A stretch of DNA of 64,000 nucleotides, taken from contig CAMBXO010000005.1 in NCBI GenBank assembly GCA_945871915.1, positions 1-64,000 of the forward strand, read 5' to 3'. This document shows, in pieces, positions 25,217 to 33,899 of this stretch (positions within the stretch are counted from its first letter, which is position 1; each line of letters opens with the position of its first letter). The position numbers and the translations under genes are program-made. Below the pieces are notes generated by a model. The model saw nothing but the letters and a program-made list of their open reading frames with translations. It ran no database searches and was not told where the DNA came from. This DNA comes from Singulisphaera sp. GP187. Lineage in GTDB: Bacteria > Planctomycetota > Phycisphaerae > Phycisphaerales > SM1A02.

Positions 25217-28200
25217 TTACCGCGTGGGCGATGGAGAGGCTGACGATCCAAGTTGCACAATGAGATCTCGGATCGCCAAGGCATCGGTAGGGGACATGCC
25301 CGAACGCTCTGCGTTGAGTTTCTCCAGTGCACCGGCTTGTCCAGATTCGGCGAGCCAACCAGCCACTTTGTTCTGAAGTGTTGCGATCCCGTGCAGCGTG
25401 GCGGTGCGTCGAGTGACGAACGTGGACTTTGGCTCCGCTCGTATCAGTTTCACCACGCCGCTTGAACCACCGCACGCCAGCAGGTTGCCGTTATGCGACA
25501 TGGAAATGCTCTGCACCGTTCCAATGCCAAGCGTCAGCACAGCAAGTTCCTTGCCGCTCTGCGCATTCCAAAGGCGAACCGATCCATCGCGTGATCCCGA
25601 GGCGATGGTTTGTCCGCTTAAGTCAAAGGCAACGGATTCAACTTCGCTTTCGTGACCCTGGCACAGGGCACTCTGCTTGCGTGAAGTGACATCCCACACG
25701 CGAAGGGTGCGATCGTAGGAAGCTGTGGCAATGGTCTTGCCGTCCGCTGCAAATGCAAGTGCGTGAACCGGGCCCTGGTGACCACTGAGCAATCCAAGTT
25801 CCTGCCGAGTGTCCAAGTCCCACATTCGCACAATGCCATCGGCATCCGCCGACGCCAGCACGCGGCCGCTCGGGGAAAAGCACAGTGCATACACACTCGC
25901 CGTGTGGCCCTTGAATTGTGCAAAGACTTTTTGGCTTTCCACATCCCAGAATTGCACCAACCGATCTTCGCCCGCAGTGGCCAAGGTGCGACCATCGGGC
26001 GAGAAAGCAACGGCAAACAGCGGATTTCCGCTGGCGATCAATGGGTGTTGCAATTGCCCGGTGGCTGAATTCCAAATCGACAATGCACCATTGCGTGACG
26101 CGCAGGCAAGTCGCTTTCCACCGGGACTGAATCCAATCGCCTGCACCGCGTCGCCACGCCCAGATCCAGCAAGCACCGCGAGTCGAAGCGACGCATCGGC
26201 GTCCCAAAGTTGAATCGATCCATTCTCACCTGACACCGCAACAAGGCCGGATGGTTCTGGTGCACACGCCACTGCATACACCGGCGAGTTGGAAACCTTC
26301 CATGTTTCATCTGTCATGTCGGACGTCGAGTCCCAAATGCGTAGAGCGCCGTCGGTTGAACCATTGGCCCACGACTTTCCGTCCGGCGCAAAAGTCAAAC
26401 AGGTTGCGTGCATTCGATCGACCTGGCTCTGCGGCAAGGCAAGGCCTGTGGACGGATCGGCTTGAATGCAACCATTGCTTGTTGCCACCACCAATGCAGC
26501 GGACGTGCTGGGAGCCCCGCGAGGAGCAAACGCAATTCCGTGAATCGATGCACCAAGCGGCGTGGCGGCTCGTTGTGTCCAGTCGAGCGTATTCCAAAGT
26601 GTGAGCGTTCCATCCGTTGAACCATCGGCAAGTGTGCCACCATCTGCACTAAAAGCCACGCAGGTCAGAGCATCGGGGTGGTTGTCCAGTGTGTGCAGCA
26701 GCGATCCGTTGGCGGGATCCCACACGCGAACCGTCTTGTCGGCTGATGCACTGGCCAGTTGCAATCCGCTTGGACTAAACGAAACGGAACGAACAGCCTT
26801 GTCATGCCCGTTGAGTGTGTAGGTGCAGCCATGCGACAGAACATTCCACAGGCGTACCGATCGATCGGCAGATGCCGACGCCAAAGATTTTCCATCCGGC
26901 GAAAATGAAATCGAGCGCACCGCGGCGGAATGTCCCTTGAGTTCACCGAGCGGCAGTCCGCCCTGACTCAACGGATCCCAGAGTCGAATGGAGTTGTCAT
27001 CACCGCCAGAGGCCAGCGTGCGACCATCGGGACTGAAGGCCAACGTGTTCACGCGACTTCCGTGCCCCTTGAGTTCGGCCAAGGCGGTTCCGCTTTGCGA
27101 ATTCCAAAGTCGAATCACCTCATCATCTCCCGCCGTTGCAATCGTTCGCCCATCCGGGCTGATGGCCACGGCGTTGATGGGTGAATCATGAGCTGCAATC
27201 AACAGCAATTCAGGATGCAGCGACGCCAGCAACAGTTGCATCTCCAAGCGACGGTTGACCTGCGCGATGTTCAGTCCGGCAATCGATTCGACTTCGTGTG
27301 AAACAATGTCGCCTCGATGGTCCGTCATGGCCGCCGTGCCTCGCCGAACGGCACTGACATAACTCTCAGAGGTCAAGTGTGCCAGCGCGGCATCGCTCCG
27401 AGTGCGGGCTTGCTCGGCTTCCGTTCCGCGCGAGCGAGCTTCCTGCAGGGCGGCCTCGGTCTTCACTTGTTCGCTCGCAATGGCGGCATTGGTGCGTTCC
27501 AAGTCCATGGCCAGTCTTCCAACAACCACCAGTGCGATGGCCAGAACACCAAACGCAGCAAGAATGGCCGAGGTCACCACGCGGTGACGCCGTGCAAAGC
27601 GGCGAAGCGTTTCGGCCACACCCGGCGCGCGAGCAGTGATGGCTTCACCATCTAAGTAGTGCGAGATGTCCTGTGCAAGACCGCTGGCATTTCCATATCG
27701 CTTGGCCCGATCCTTGGCCATGGCCTTGCCGACGATCACCTCCAAGTCGCCGCCAAGCGATGAATCATCGGTGGAAAGTCGCTGCGGATCCTCCTCACGA
27801 ACAATGCGAGCGGCCTCATGGATCGCCAACTTTCGCAGGGAATACGGAAGCCGATTGGCCAGCAATTCATACAGCACCACACCGAGGGCATACACATCGG
27901 TGCGAATGTCCAGGTCATGCGGGTCCGCATCAAATTGCTCCGGGCTCATGTACTGCACCGTGCCGATCAACTGCCCAACATCCGTTTGCATGGTGGTGGC
28001 TGCCATGTCGCTATCGGTGGTGCGAGCCACTCCAAAGTCGATCACTTTCACATGCCCCGAACCGTCCACCAGAATGTTGGTTGGTTTCAGATCGCGGTGA
28101 ATCACACCTCGTTCATGACCATGCGACACGGCCTCACAGGCCTTCTGAAAAAGTTTCAGGCGGGCACGCGTATCCAGTACATGATCCCTCGCATACTCGG

Positions 28201-28603
28201 TGATGGGCTTGGCATTGCTGATGTATTCCATGGCAAACCACGGAACCGCTTCGCCGGATTCGGGATCCGTCCAGTTTCCAACTTCATAAATCTGTGCGAT
28301 GCCGGCGTGCTTCAGGCGTGCAAGCACCTGCGCCTCAAATTCAAACCGCTTCAGCGCGCTGCGACTGGTGACACCTTTGCTCATCACCTTGATGGCCACG
28401 GTGCGACGGGGGTTTTCTTGGCGTGCTTCAAACACCTTGCCCATGCCACCTGAGCCGATGAGTCGCTTGATAATGAATCCACCAAGGCGGGAACCCTCTT
28501 GCAAACGCGAGGGCGTTGGCTTCTGAGGCGACATGGGTGTGAGATTCGTTCGATCAGGGTCCTGATCGTGGCGTGAAGAAGAAGTCGGCGGTTCGGGTGT
28601 CAT
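25217..28603 (-). CDS. Membrane Ser/Thr protein kinase with two WD40 propellers
   Basis: 1128 residues. The Hanks-type kinase domain spans about residues 42-310: glycine loop IGSGGMGKVFEA, VAIK lysine at about 72, catalytic loop HRDLKPTN near 172, DFGVAR, and MSPEQF. A transmembrane helix (SAILAAFGVLAIALVVVGRL) near residue 350 is followed by a coiled-coil stretch rich in Ala, Glu and Arg. I then count about 14 WD40 repeats, most ending in W(D/N) (for example FSPDGRTLASGGDDNSIRLW), which fits two seven-bladed propellers outside the cytoplasm. Such kinase-WD40 fusions are characteristic of planctomycetes. The ligand is unknown. Confidence 0.92.
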   Translation of the reverse strand: MTPEPPTSSSRHDQDPDRTNLTPMSPQKPTPSRLQEGSRLGGFIIKRLIGSGGMGKVFEARQENPRRTVAIKVMSKGVTSRSALKRFEFEAQVLARLKHAGIAQIYEVGNWTDPESGEAVPWFAMEYISNAKPITEYARDHVLDTRARLKLFQKACEAVSHGHERGVIHRDLKPTNILVDGSGHVKVIDFGVARTTDSDMAATTMQTDVGQLIGTVQYMSPEQFDADPHDLDIRTDVYALGVVLYELLANRLPYSLRKLAIHEAARIVREEDPQRLSTDDSSLGGDLEVIVGKAMAKDRAKRYGNASGLAQDISHYLDGEAITARAPGVAETLRRFARRHRVVTSAILAAFGVLAIALVVVGRLAMDLERTNAAIASEQVKTEAALQEARSRGTEAEQARTRSDAALAHLTSESYVSAVRRGTAAMTDHRGDIVSHEVESIAGLNIAQVNRRLEMQLLLASLHPELLLIAAHDSPINAVAISPDGRTIATAGDDEVIRLWNSQSGTALAELKGHGSRVNTLAFSPDGRTLASGGDDNSIRLWDPLSQGGLPLGELKGHSAAVRSISFSPDGKSLASASADRSVRLWNVLSHGCTYTLNGHDKAVRSVSFSPSGLQLASASADKTVRVWDPANGSLLHTLDNHPDALTCVAFSADGGTLADGSTDGTLTLWNTLDWTQRAATPLGASIHGIAFAPRGAPSTSAALVVATSNGCIQADPSTGLALPQSQVDRMHATCLTFAPDGKSWANGSTDGALRIWDSTSDMTDETWKVSNSPVYAVACAPEPSGLVAVSGENGSIQLWDADASLRLAVLAGSGRGDAVQAIGFSPGGKRLACASRNGALSIWNSATGQLQHPLIASGNPLFAVAFSPDGRTLATAGEDRLVQFWDVESQKVFAQFKGHTASVYALCFSPSGRVLASADADGIVRMWDLDTRQELGLLSGHQGPVHALAFAADGKTIATASYDRTLRVWDVTSRKQSALCQGHESEVESVAFDLSGQTIASGSRDGSVRLWNAQSGKELAVLTLGIGTVQSISMSHNGNLLACGGSSGVVKLIRAEPKSTFVTRRTATLHGIATLQNKVAGWLAESGQAGALEKLNAERSGMSPTDALAIRDLIVQLGSSASPSPTR

Positions 28604-28747
28604 GAAGGACGGCGGCCCATTGCTGAACTCAATTCTGACATGTTGCCGGTGGGTGTGTGCAGGCGGGTGCAGGCTTCCTGTCCGATCGGCCACCACGGGA
28701 TCCGTCTGCGCGGTCTGTGCAGGTGGCTGGCGTGCCTCCTGCGAATC

Positions 28748-29377
28748 TCAGGTGAGTTCAACGGTCCAGTAAGCCTCGTCAAGAAAGGCCTTCCAACTTT
28801 GGTAGCGAGGACTTCCCAGTCGCAACGAGATCGCTGGATTGCGCTTTGGCTTGACGGCTGATCGAACCAACTTGATTCCCGCTTCAGCCGGAGTACGACC
28901 GCCCTTGCGAGCGTTGCATTTGACGCAGGCGCACACAAGGTTCTCCCATGTATTGCCACCACCTTGCACGCGGGGCACCACATGATCCAGCGTGAGTTCC
29001 TTGGTGCTGAAATGCTTGCCGCAATACTGGCAACGATTGCTATCTCGTGCATAGATGTTGCGGCGATTCAGTTTGACCTGCTCCTTGGGAAAGCGGTCGT
29101 AGCCAAGAAGCCGAATGATCTTTGGAACTGCAATCACTAGGCGAGTGGTGCGAAGCCAATCGTGCTCTTCCATCTCAAATTCACGCTGAAATTCGGCTGC
29201 TTCGGACCAACTGGCAAGGTTGTAATTCAGGTAGGCACCGTTCTCCACGGAAATGACTTCGGCAACCTGCTTGCACAACAGGGTGAAGGCCCGCCTCGCA
29301 TCCACAACGCGAATAGCGCCGTAGAGTCGATTGAGTACCAGCACGCGAGAGTCGAGAGCAGAGACCAGTGCAGTCAT
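28748..29377 (-). CDS. HNH endonuclease family protein
   Basis: 209 residues. The HNH/zinc core is CQYCGKHFSTKELTLDHVVP (about residues 117-136) with NTWENLVCACVKCNARKGG after it, giving paired CxxC motifs and the H-N-H residues. The N-terminal part (about 100 aa) is the conserved extension seen in single-copy HNH proteins of planctomycetes and cyanobacteria, so this is more likely a housekeeping nuclease or repair protein than a mobile homing enzyme. A perfect AGGAGG ribosome site lies 9 bases before the ATG (29377). Confidence 0.85.
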   Translation of the reverse strand: MTALVSALDSRVLVLNRLYGAIRVVDARRAFTLLCKQVAEVISVENGAYLNYNLASWSEAAEFQREFEMEEHDWLRTTRLVIAVPKIIRLLGYDRFPKEQVKLNRRNIYARDSNRCQYCGKHFSTKELTLDHVVPRVQGGGNTWENLVCACVKCNARKGGRTPAEAGIKLVRSAVKPKRNPAISLRLGSPRYQSWKAFLDEAYWTVELT

Positions 29378-29490
29378 CCGAACGAACCTCCTGTGATGCC
29401 CTGTGGATCCTCCAAGGGTTGCAGGAGTCTACATCGCAGATGCCAAGGAGCAATTGCGCAGTGCAAAGGTTATGCAAGGTTCTCAGGTTT

Positions 29491-30186
29491 TCAGACCTTG
29501 CAACCAAGCCAGGCGAGTTGTTCGGGCAATCTCTGCGGCATCACAACGATGGGAGTCTCGGCTGGCACGTGGTCTTTGATCAGTTGCAGCACCTGATCGC
29601 GGGGAAGGATTCCATCTCCCAGAGCCACTGGAGCGAGCAAATTGTGTTGATCGATCGGACCAAGATCTTGCAGAAGAACAATGGCTGCACGCGGCCCGAG
29701 TGTGGAGAAAATTCGTTCAAGATGATCCGGGAGGTCTTTCACCATGTCGGGCGAAATCAAGTCCGCAGGAGCCAGCGAAATGTGCAGTCCAATCCCTGCG
29801 TTCTCTCGAAGCAGGCGCATGCATCCCGGCACATCGCTGAGCACATGGCGATGGTGAGGCCGCAGGCAGAGAGCCTGCGCGGAATTTCGCAAGGTGGTGG
29901 TGGCCGCCTGCACGAAAGCATCGAGCGAAGATCGGCCAGGGCTCATCCAGTTCGGCGGGTGGATTGCAAAGGGTTCTTCTGCAAGCGTTCCGCTCCAACA
30001 CCAGAGTCGCGAGGAAGGCGTCTCAACGGTGGCTACCCATGTGGGATGCAAGGGATTCCCGTCAATCCACGCGGCGGCAACGCGGTCGGGTTCTCCCAAC
30101 TTGCACACAAGCCCATCGCATGCAGGCGCTGTCGCCTTGGCAAGGCTTGCCATTGTTCGTGCGTCATGCATGACATGCAGGTTCAC
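29491..30186 (-). CDS. Uncharacterised protein, possibly sugar-isomerase-like TIM barrel
   Basis: 231 residues without a clear family motif. The middle contains LCLRPHHRHVLSDVPGCMRL and GIGLHISLAPADLISPDMV, and the C-terminal part has IVLLQDLG then LGDGILPRDQVLQL. This resembles the metal-site strands and closing G-D/E-G turn of xylose-isomerase-like TIM barrels, but the match is by eye. The start is a GTG at 30186; an ATG at 30171 is an alternative. It diverges from the DUF1080 gene with about 36 bases between starts. Confidence 0.5.
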   Translation of the reverse strand: MNLHVMHDARTMASLAKATAPACDGLVCKLGEPDRVAAAWIDGNPLHPTWVATVETPSSRLWCWSGTLAEEPFAIHPPNWMSPGRSSLDAFVQAATTTLRNSAQALCLRPHHRHVLSDVPGCMRLLRENAGIGLHISLAPADLISPDMVKDLPDHLERIFSTLGPRAAIVLLQDLGPIDQHNLLAPVALGDGILPRDQVLQLIKDHVPAETPIVVMPQRLPEQLAWLGCKV

Positions 30187-30222
30187 GCCACAAGAGTAAT
30201 GCCCTGCGTTACGCTTTCCAGA

Positions 30223-31587
30223 ATGCGACGAATCCTTCTTCTCCTTTTCGTGGTTCTCATTCGGTCCGCGATGGCGCAGTCATCCGCAGCGGGTGAGGCG
30301 GACGGTTTCAAGTCCATCTTCAATGGAGTGGACCTCGATGGATGGGTGAATGTGAATTGCAGTCCGAATACTTTTGTGGTCAAGAACGGCGAGCTGATGT
30401 GCAGCGGCAAGCCCACGGGCATTCTTCGCACGGAATCGATCTATCGCAATTTTGTTTTTGAAATGGAATGGATGCACGAGGCACCGCAGGGCAACAGCGG
30501 GTTGTTCATCTGGAGCGATCCGCTTCCGGCGAGGGGGCAGCCCTTTACGCGCAGTGTGGAAGTGCAGGTGATGCTCACCGATGATGTGAAAGATGAGAAG
30601 GGGAATCTTCTCTACACCGGGCAGGGGGATATTTTTTCCATTCATGGTGCCAGCATGCAGCCTGATCGACCGCATCCAATGGGATGGGAGCGATGTTTGC
30701 CTGCCGAACGCCGCACCAAGCCAGCAGGTGAATGGAACGCCTATCGAGTGACGGCGAACAACGGCGTTTTGAAACTGGAAGTGAATGGCAAAGAAGTCAG
30801 CGGCGCTTCGGCCATCGTGCCGCGCGAAGGATTTATTTGCCTTGAAAGTGAAGGCACGCCGATTCGCTTTCGCAATATTCGCCTCAAGGCGTTGCCCGAC
30901 GGCCCGGCCCTGTCGCCCATAGAGAAGTGCAAGCCCGATGAGGGATTTGTAAGTCTGTTCGATGGAACGCTCAATGGATGGCGGGAACAGAATGGCATGC
31001 AGGGACACTGGACGCCGCAAGACTGGCGGCTGGTGTATGACGGTCGTGGCGAAACTCTTTGGAACACTCGCGTGTTTGAGGACTTTGAGTTGATCTGTGA
31101 TTGGCGGTGGACCGGTGCAAGTGTCAAGGCGCAGGTTCCTGTGATTCGGCCTGATGGAACCATTCCGGTGGATGCACAGGGAAAACAGCAAACGGTTGAG
31201 GTGGATGATTACGGCGATTGCGGAATTCTTCTTCGCGGCAGTGACAAGGCGCAGGTCAATATCTGGAGTTGGCCGATCGGGAGCGGCGAGGTGTACGGAT
31301 ATCGCAACGATGTCAACTTGCCGCAGGCCATTCGCGCCGCCGTCACACCAAGCCAGCGGGCCGACGCGCCGGCGGGCAAGTGGAATCGCTTTCGCATTCG
31401 GCTGCAGGGAGATCGTTTGACGGTGGTCCTCAACGATCTTGCCGTGATCAACAACGCCGAATTGCCGGGCATTCCAATGAAAGGCCCGCTTGGCCTGCAG
31501 CACCACGGCGCAGCGATCGAGTTTGCAAATATTTATGTTCGCGAACTTCCCCGCGAAGTTTCAGCGGCTGTCAAGCGTTCGGAGTGA
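30223..31587 (+). CDS. Secreted protein with two DUF1080 (3-keto-disaccharide hydrolase) domains
   Basis: 454 residues with a signal peptide (MRRILLLLFVVLIRSAMAQS). Two tandem DUF1080/3-keto-disaccharide-hydrolase-type jelly-roll domains are seen. The first has FKSIFNGVDLDGWV near residue 28 and FVFEMEWMHEAPQGNSGLFI. The second has FVSLFDGTLNGWREQNG near 243 and CGILLRGSDKAQVNIW. Each ends in the characteristic FRNIRLK or FANIYVREL strand. DUF1080 proteins are greatly expanded in planctomycetes and linked to polysaccharide breakdown. The last 17 bases overlap convergent queD. Confidence 0.85.
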   Translation: MRRILLLLFVVLIRSAMAQSSAAGEADGFKSIFNGVDLDGWVNVNCSPNTFVVKNGELMCSGKPTGILRTESIYRNFVFEMEWMHEAPQGNSGLFIWSDPLPARGQPFTRSVEVQVMLTDDVKDEKGNLLYTGQGDIFSIHGASMQPDRPHPMGWERCLPAERRTKPAGEWNAYRVTANNGVLKLEVNGKEVSGASAIVPREGFICLESEGTPIRFRNIRLKALPDGPALSPIEKCKPDEGFVSLFDGTLNGWREQNGMQGHWTPQDWRLVYDGRGETLWNTRVFEDFELICDWRWTGASVKAQVPVIRPDGTIPVDAQGKQQTVEVDDYGDCGILLRGSDKAQVNIWSWPIGSGEVYGYRNDVNLPQAIRAAVTPSQRADAPAGKWNRFRIRLQGDRLTVVLNDLAVINNAELPGIPMKGPLGLQHHGAAIEFANIYVRELPREVSAAVKRSE

Positions 31588-31954
31588 CGGCGTCGTTGCC
31601 GCGATACGAACACCGGCTGGTGCAGGTTTCTTGGACCACCACTTCGCAAAGCAATGGAAGCGATTTCTTGAGTCGATCCCAAATCCATTTGGCAACCAAT
31701 TCGCTTGTTGGATTTTCTAGGCCGTGGATTTCATTCAGGCAGCGGTGATCCAATTCCCGCTCGATGGGTTCGGTGGCCCGCTTGATGTCTGCAAAATCCA
31801 TCAAGTAACCCTTGGCGGCGTCGACCTCGCCTTCCACCGAAATTTCAATTGAGAAACTGTGGCCATGCATGCGACGGCATTTGTGGTCCGGTGGAAAGCA
31901 TGGCAGCCAGTGAGCCGCTTCAAAGCCAAAGGTTTTGGAAAGTCGAACCACCAT
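31571..31954 (-). CDS. queD: 6-carboxy-5,6,7,8-tetrahydropterin synthase (QueD)
   Basis: Converts 7,8-dihydroneopterin triphosphate to 6-carboxytetrahydropterin in queuosine/7-deazaguanine synthesis. It is a short pterin-synthase fold (127 aa) with the zinc histidines in FEAAHWLP (residues 11-18) and HGHSF, and the catalytic Cys in CRRMHGHSF. The glutamate-containing end is VVVQETCTSRCSY. Alternatively it could act as 6-pyruvoyltetrahydropterin synthase, but bacteria usually use QueD. It lies just downstream of the rplS terminator hairpin. Confidence 0.85.
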   Translation of the reverse strand: MVVRLSKTFGFEAAHWLPCFPPDHKCRRMHGHSFSIEISVEGEVDAAKGYLMDFADIKRATEPIERELDHRCLNEIHGLENPTSELVAKWIWDRLKKSLPLLCEVVVQETCTSRCSYRGNDAVTPNA

Positions 31955-31977
31955 GTGGGTCGCCGGCGTGAGTCAAA

Positions 31978-32007
31978 GGGGACGGCGCGGCGTCGTGCGC
32001 CGTCCCC
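31978..32007 (-). terminator. Strong hairpin terminator after rpsP-trmD-rplS
   Basis: An 11-bp perfect stem, GGGGACGGCGC (31978-31988) with GCGCCGTCCCC (31997-32007) and an 8-base loop, starts 6 bases after the rplS stop. Read on the minus strand it is followed by TTTGACTC, a weak U-tract. It should end most operon transcripts; queD would need readthrough or its own promoter in the remaining 23 bases. Confidence 0.7.
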
Positions 32008-32013
32008 ATTGAA

Positions 32014-32499
32014 CTACTTCGTCTTGGCCTTCTTGCCTTCTCGTTTCGGGGCTGCAGGTGCAGGGGCCGCGGCGTCCGCAGAATCCGCCTGATCACCAAT
32101 CGTGTCGGTCGCAGCCAGCGCGGCTTCGAGCCCCTTGAGACCGCGGCGCTGATCTCGCAAGCGACGGCTCTTACCGGTTCGATCCCGCAGGTAATACAGT
32201 TTGGCCCGGCGAGCATCCGCGCGCCGAACAATATCGATTTTGCTGAGGCGTGGCGAATGAAGTGGAAAAATTCGTTCCACACCCTCGTTGGCCACGATGC
32301 GGCGCACCGTGATGGTCGCATTCACGCCGCGACCCTTCTGTGCAATCAGCACGCCTTGGAAAATCTGCACGCGCTCCTTGTCGCCTTCGATGATCTTGTA
32401 GTGCACATCGATGGTGTCGCCTACGGAGAAGGCGGGGAAGTGCCCGGCGGCCTTCATCTGGTTGGCAGTTGTTTGTTCGATCGTTAGTTGGCGGTTCAT
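32014..32499 (-). CDS. rplS: 50S ribosomal protein L19
   Basis: L19 at the 30S-50S interface. Residues 1-115 match the family: [72 protein letters not shown]. The C-terminal 45 residues are an Ala/Pro/Lys-rich low-complexity tail not found in most L19 proteins. The start at 32499 (MNRQLTIEQ) is chosen because upstream codons lie in the trmD gene. It is separated from trmD by 88 bases containing two hairpins. Confidence 0.95.
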   Translation of the reverse strand: MNRQLTIEQTTANQMKAAGHFPAFSVGDTIDVHYKIIEGDKERVQIFQGVLIAQKGRGVNATITVRRIVANEGVERIFPLHSPRLSKIDIVRRADARRAKLYYLRDRTGKSRRLRDQRRGLKGLEAALAATDTIGDQADSADAAAPAPAAPKREGKKAKTK

Positions 32500-32516
32500 C
32501 ACACGTCTCTCAATCT

Positions 32517-32567
32517 GGATCCGCATGCGGATCCCAATGTCCCGTGCAGCCTTCCGAATCCTTCGGA
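32517..32567 (-). promoter_or_regulatory. Two hairpins in the trmD-rplS intercistronic leader
   Basis: A perfect 18-base palindrome GGATCCGCATGCGGATCC (32517-32534) lies 17 bases before the rplS start. A second hairpin, TCCGAA/TTCGGA (32553-32567), lies behind it. Together they fill the 88-base gap between trmD and rplS. They may be an L19 autoregulatory leader or an RNA processing site that lets rplS be expressed more strongly than trmD. Confidence 0.45.
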
Positions 32568-32587
32568 GGACGCCGCGTGGGCTCAGA

Positions 32588-33313
32588 TCACTTGGGTTCT
32601 TCACGACCCAGGGGTGATCGTTCCATCAGATCCGGACGACGCATCTGCGTTCGGCGGATCGTCTGCTCGCGTCGCCATGCTTCAATTGCAGCATGGTCAC
32701 CCGAGAGCAGAACCTCGGGAACATTCCGACCGCGCCACGAGCGCGGGCGGGTGTAGTGAGGGCAATCCAAAAGCGGATTGCCTTGCTCGTCGCGGCGGCT
32801 GAAGGAATCCTCCGCGGCCGAGCGATCGTGGCCAAGCACCTGTGGCAGGAGCCGGACCACTGCGTCCACAACGATCAGTGCCGGCAATTCTCCACCCGAC
32901 ACGGTGAAGTCGCCGACGCTGATTTCGAGAGGGCGAAGTTCTTCAATCGCCCGCTCGTCAATGCCCTCGTAGTGGCCGGCGATCAGCAGCAATCTGGGCT
33001 GCTGAGCAAGCCATTCCACGCGGGATTGCCGCAAGGGTTCTCCTTGCGGCGTAAGCAGCACGCGGCACGCTGCTTGCGTATCCAGTTTTTCAACCGCCTC
33101 GACCGCGTCGACGAGGGGGTCACACAAAAACACCATGCCGGGTCCGCCGCCAAAGGGTCGATCGTCCACCTTGTGGTGGGAATCGGTGGCCCAGTCACGG
33201 ATATTGTGCAGGAAATACTGCACCGATCCGTTTGCGGCGGCCCGTCCGAGGATGCTGGCGGCAAGTGGTGCCGTCATCATCTCCGGAAAAATCGAAAGGA
33301 GGTCGATGCGCAT
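32588..33313 (-). CDS. trmD: tRNA (guanine-N1)-methyltransferase (TrmD)
   Basis: SPOUT methyltransferase making m1G37, which prevents +1 frameshifting. N-terminal [13 protein letters not shown] is canonical. The knot is recognisable in [18 protein letters not shown] near 50, [14 protein letters not shown] near 110 and [20 protein letters not shown] near 133. The length of 241 is normal. It belongs to the conserved rpsP-trmD-rplS operon; rimM, which usually sits between rpsP and trmD, is missing here. Confidence 0.95.
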   Translation of the reverse strand: MRIDLLSIFPEMMTAPLAASILGRAAANGSVQYFLHNIRDWATDSHHKVDDRPFGGGPGMVFLCDPLVDAVEAVEKLDTQAACRVLLTPQGEPLRQSRVEWLAQQPRLLLIAGHYEGIDERAIEELRPLEISVGDFTVSGGELPALIVVDAVVRLLPQVLGHDRSAAEDSFSRRDEQGNPLLDCPHYTRPRSWRGRNVPEVLLSGDHAAIEAWRREQTIRRTQMRRPDLMERSPLGREEPK

Positions 33314-33337
33314 CGCGCGGCCTCCACAAAGAAGGGC

Positions 33338-33715
33338 TCAGCCCTCCTTTTTCTCCTCAGTCTTCTCAGCAGTTGGTGCGGCAGCATCCTTGGCTGGAGC
33401 CGCTTCAGCAGCGGGCTTCGGATGACGGCTCACCATGCTTCGAACCTTGAGAGCCTTGATGGCCGCTGCAGGAATGGTTCCGCCAGCTTTCTTCACAAGA
33501 TTGGCAACGGTCAGACTCGGCTGAGCGCCCTTTGAAAACCAATGTTGCACTCGCTCAAGATTGATCAAGTACTGCTTGCCTTCGGGGGCACCGGGATCGA
33601 ACCACCCCAACTCTTCAATCACAGCGCCATCACGTGGGGCGCGCTTATCGGTGGCACAGAGACGATAGAACGGTTTATGAATCCGTCCGAAACGCTTGAA
33701 ACGCAGAACAACCAT
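33338..33715 (-). CDS. rpsP: 30S ribosomal protein S16
   Basis: S16 of the small subunit. The conserved N-terminal MVVLRFKRFGRIHKPFYRLC, then RAPRDGAVIEELGWFDP and VQHWFSKGAQPSLTVANLV, is followed by a Lys/Ala/Glu/Pro-rich tail of about 30 residues, so the total is 125 instead of about 80-90. First gene of the operon, with 24 bases to trmD. A longer in-frame upstream start (34090) would overlap the M50 gene and is rejected. Confidence 0.95.
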   Translation of the reverse strand: MVVLRFKRFGRIHKPFYRLCATDKRAPRDGAVIEELGWFDPGAPEGKQYLINLERVQHWFSKGAQPSLTVANLVKKAGGTIPAAAIKALKVRSMVSRHPKPAAEAAPAKDAAAPTAEKTEEKKEG

Positions 33716-33899
33716 TGGAGAACCTCGTCGGCCGTCGTCGCGGGACGCGCCAGCCACTTTGGCCAGCTCGCCAATCCCGGGTGTCGGTGGAGCAACCCGA
33801 TTCGGGTCACTGTGCCGACACCTTATGAACGGACAGGTGCGAATCGACAAGTGTAGCGAAATCGAGCCCACCCACCAAGGGGGTTGATGATTCAAACTT

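Noticed and set aside
28748-29377. HNH gene as part of a mobile element
   Set aside because: No inverted repeats, integrase or direct repeats flank it, and the protein has the extended N-terminus of conserved chromosomal HNH proteins.
30280-31506. 408-codon open frame on the minus strand
   Set aside because: It is fully antisense to the DUF1080 gene, whose protein matches a known family and has a signal peptide. The antisense product has skewed His/Arg-rich composition.
32517-32534. Palindrome with BamHI-SphI-BamHI sites as a possible cloning linker
   Set aside because: Flanking sequence is continuous natural trmD-rplS operon with correct gene order, so an artefact is not needed to explain it; it is listed as a hairpin instead.
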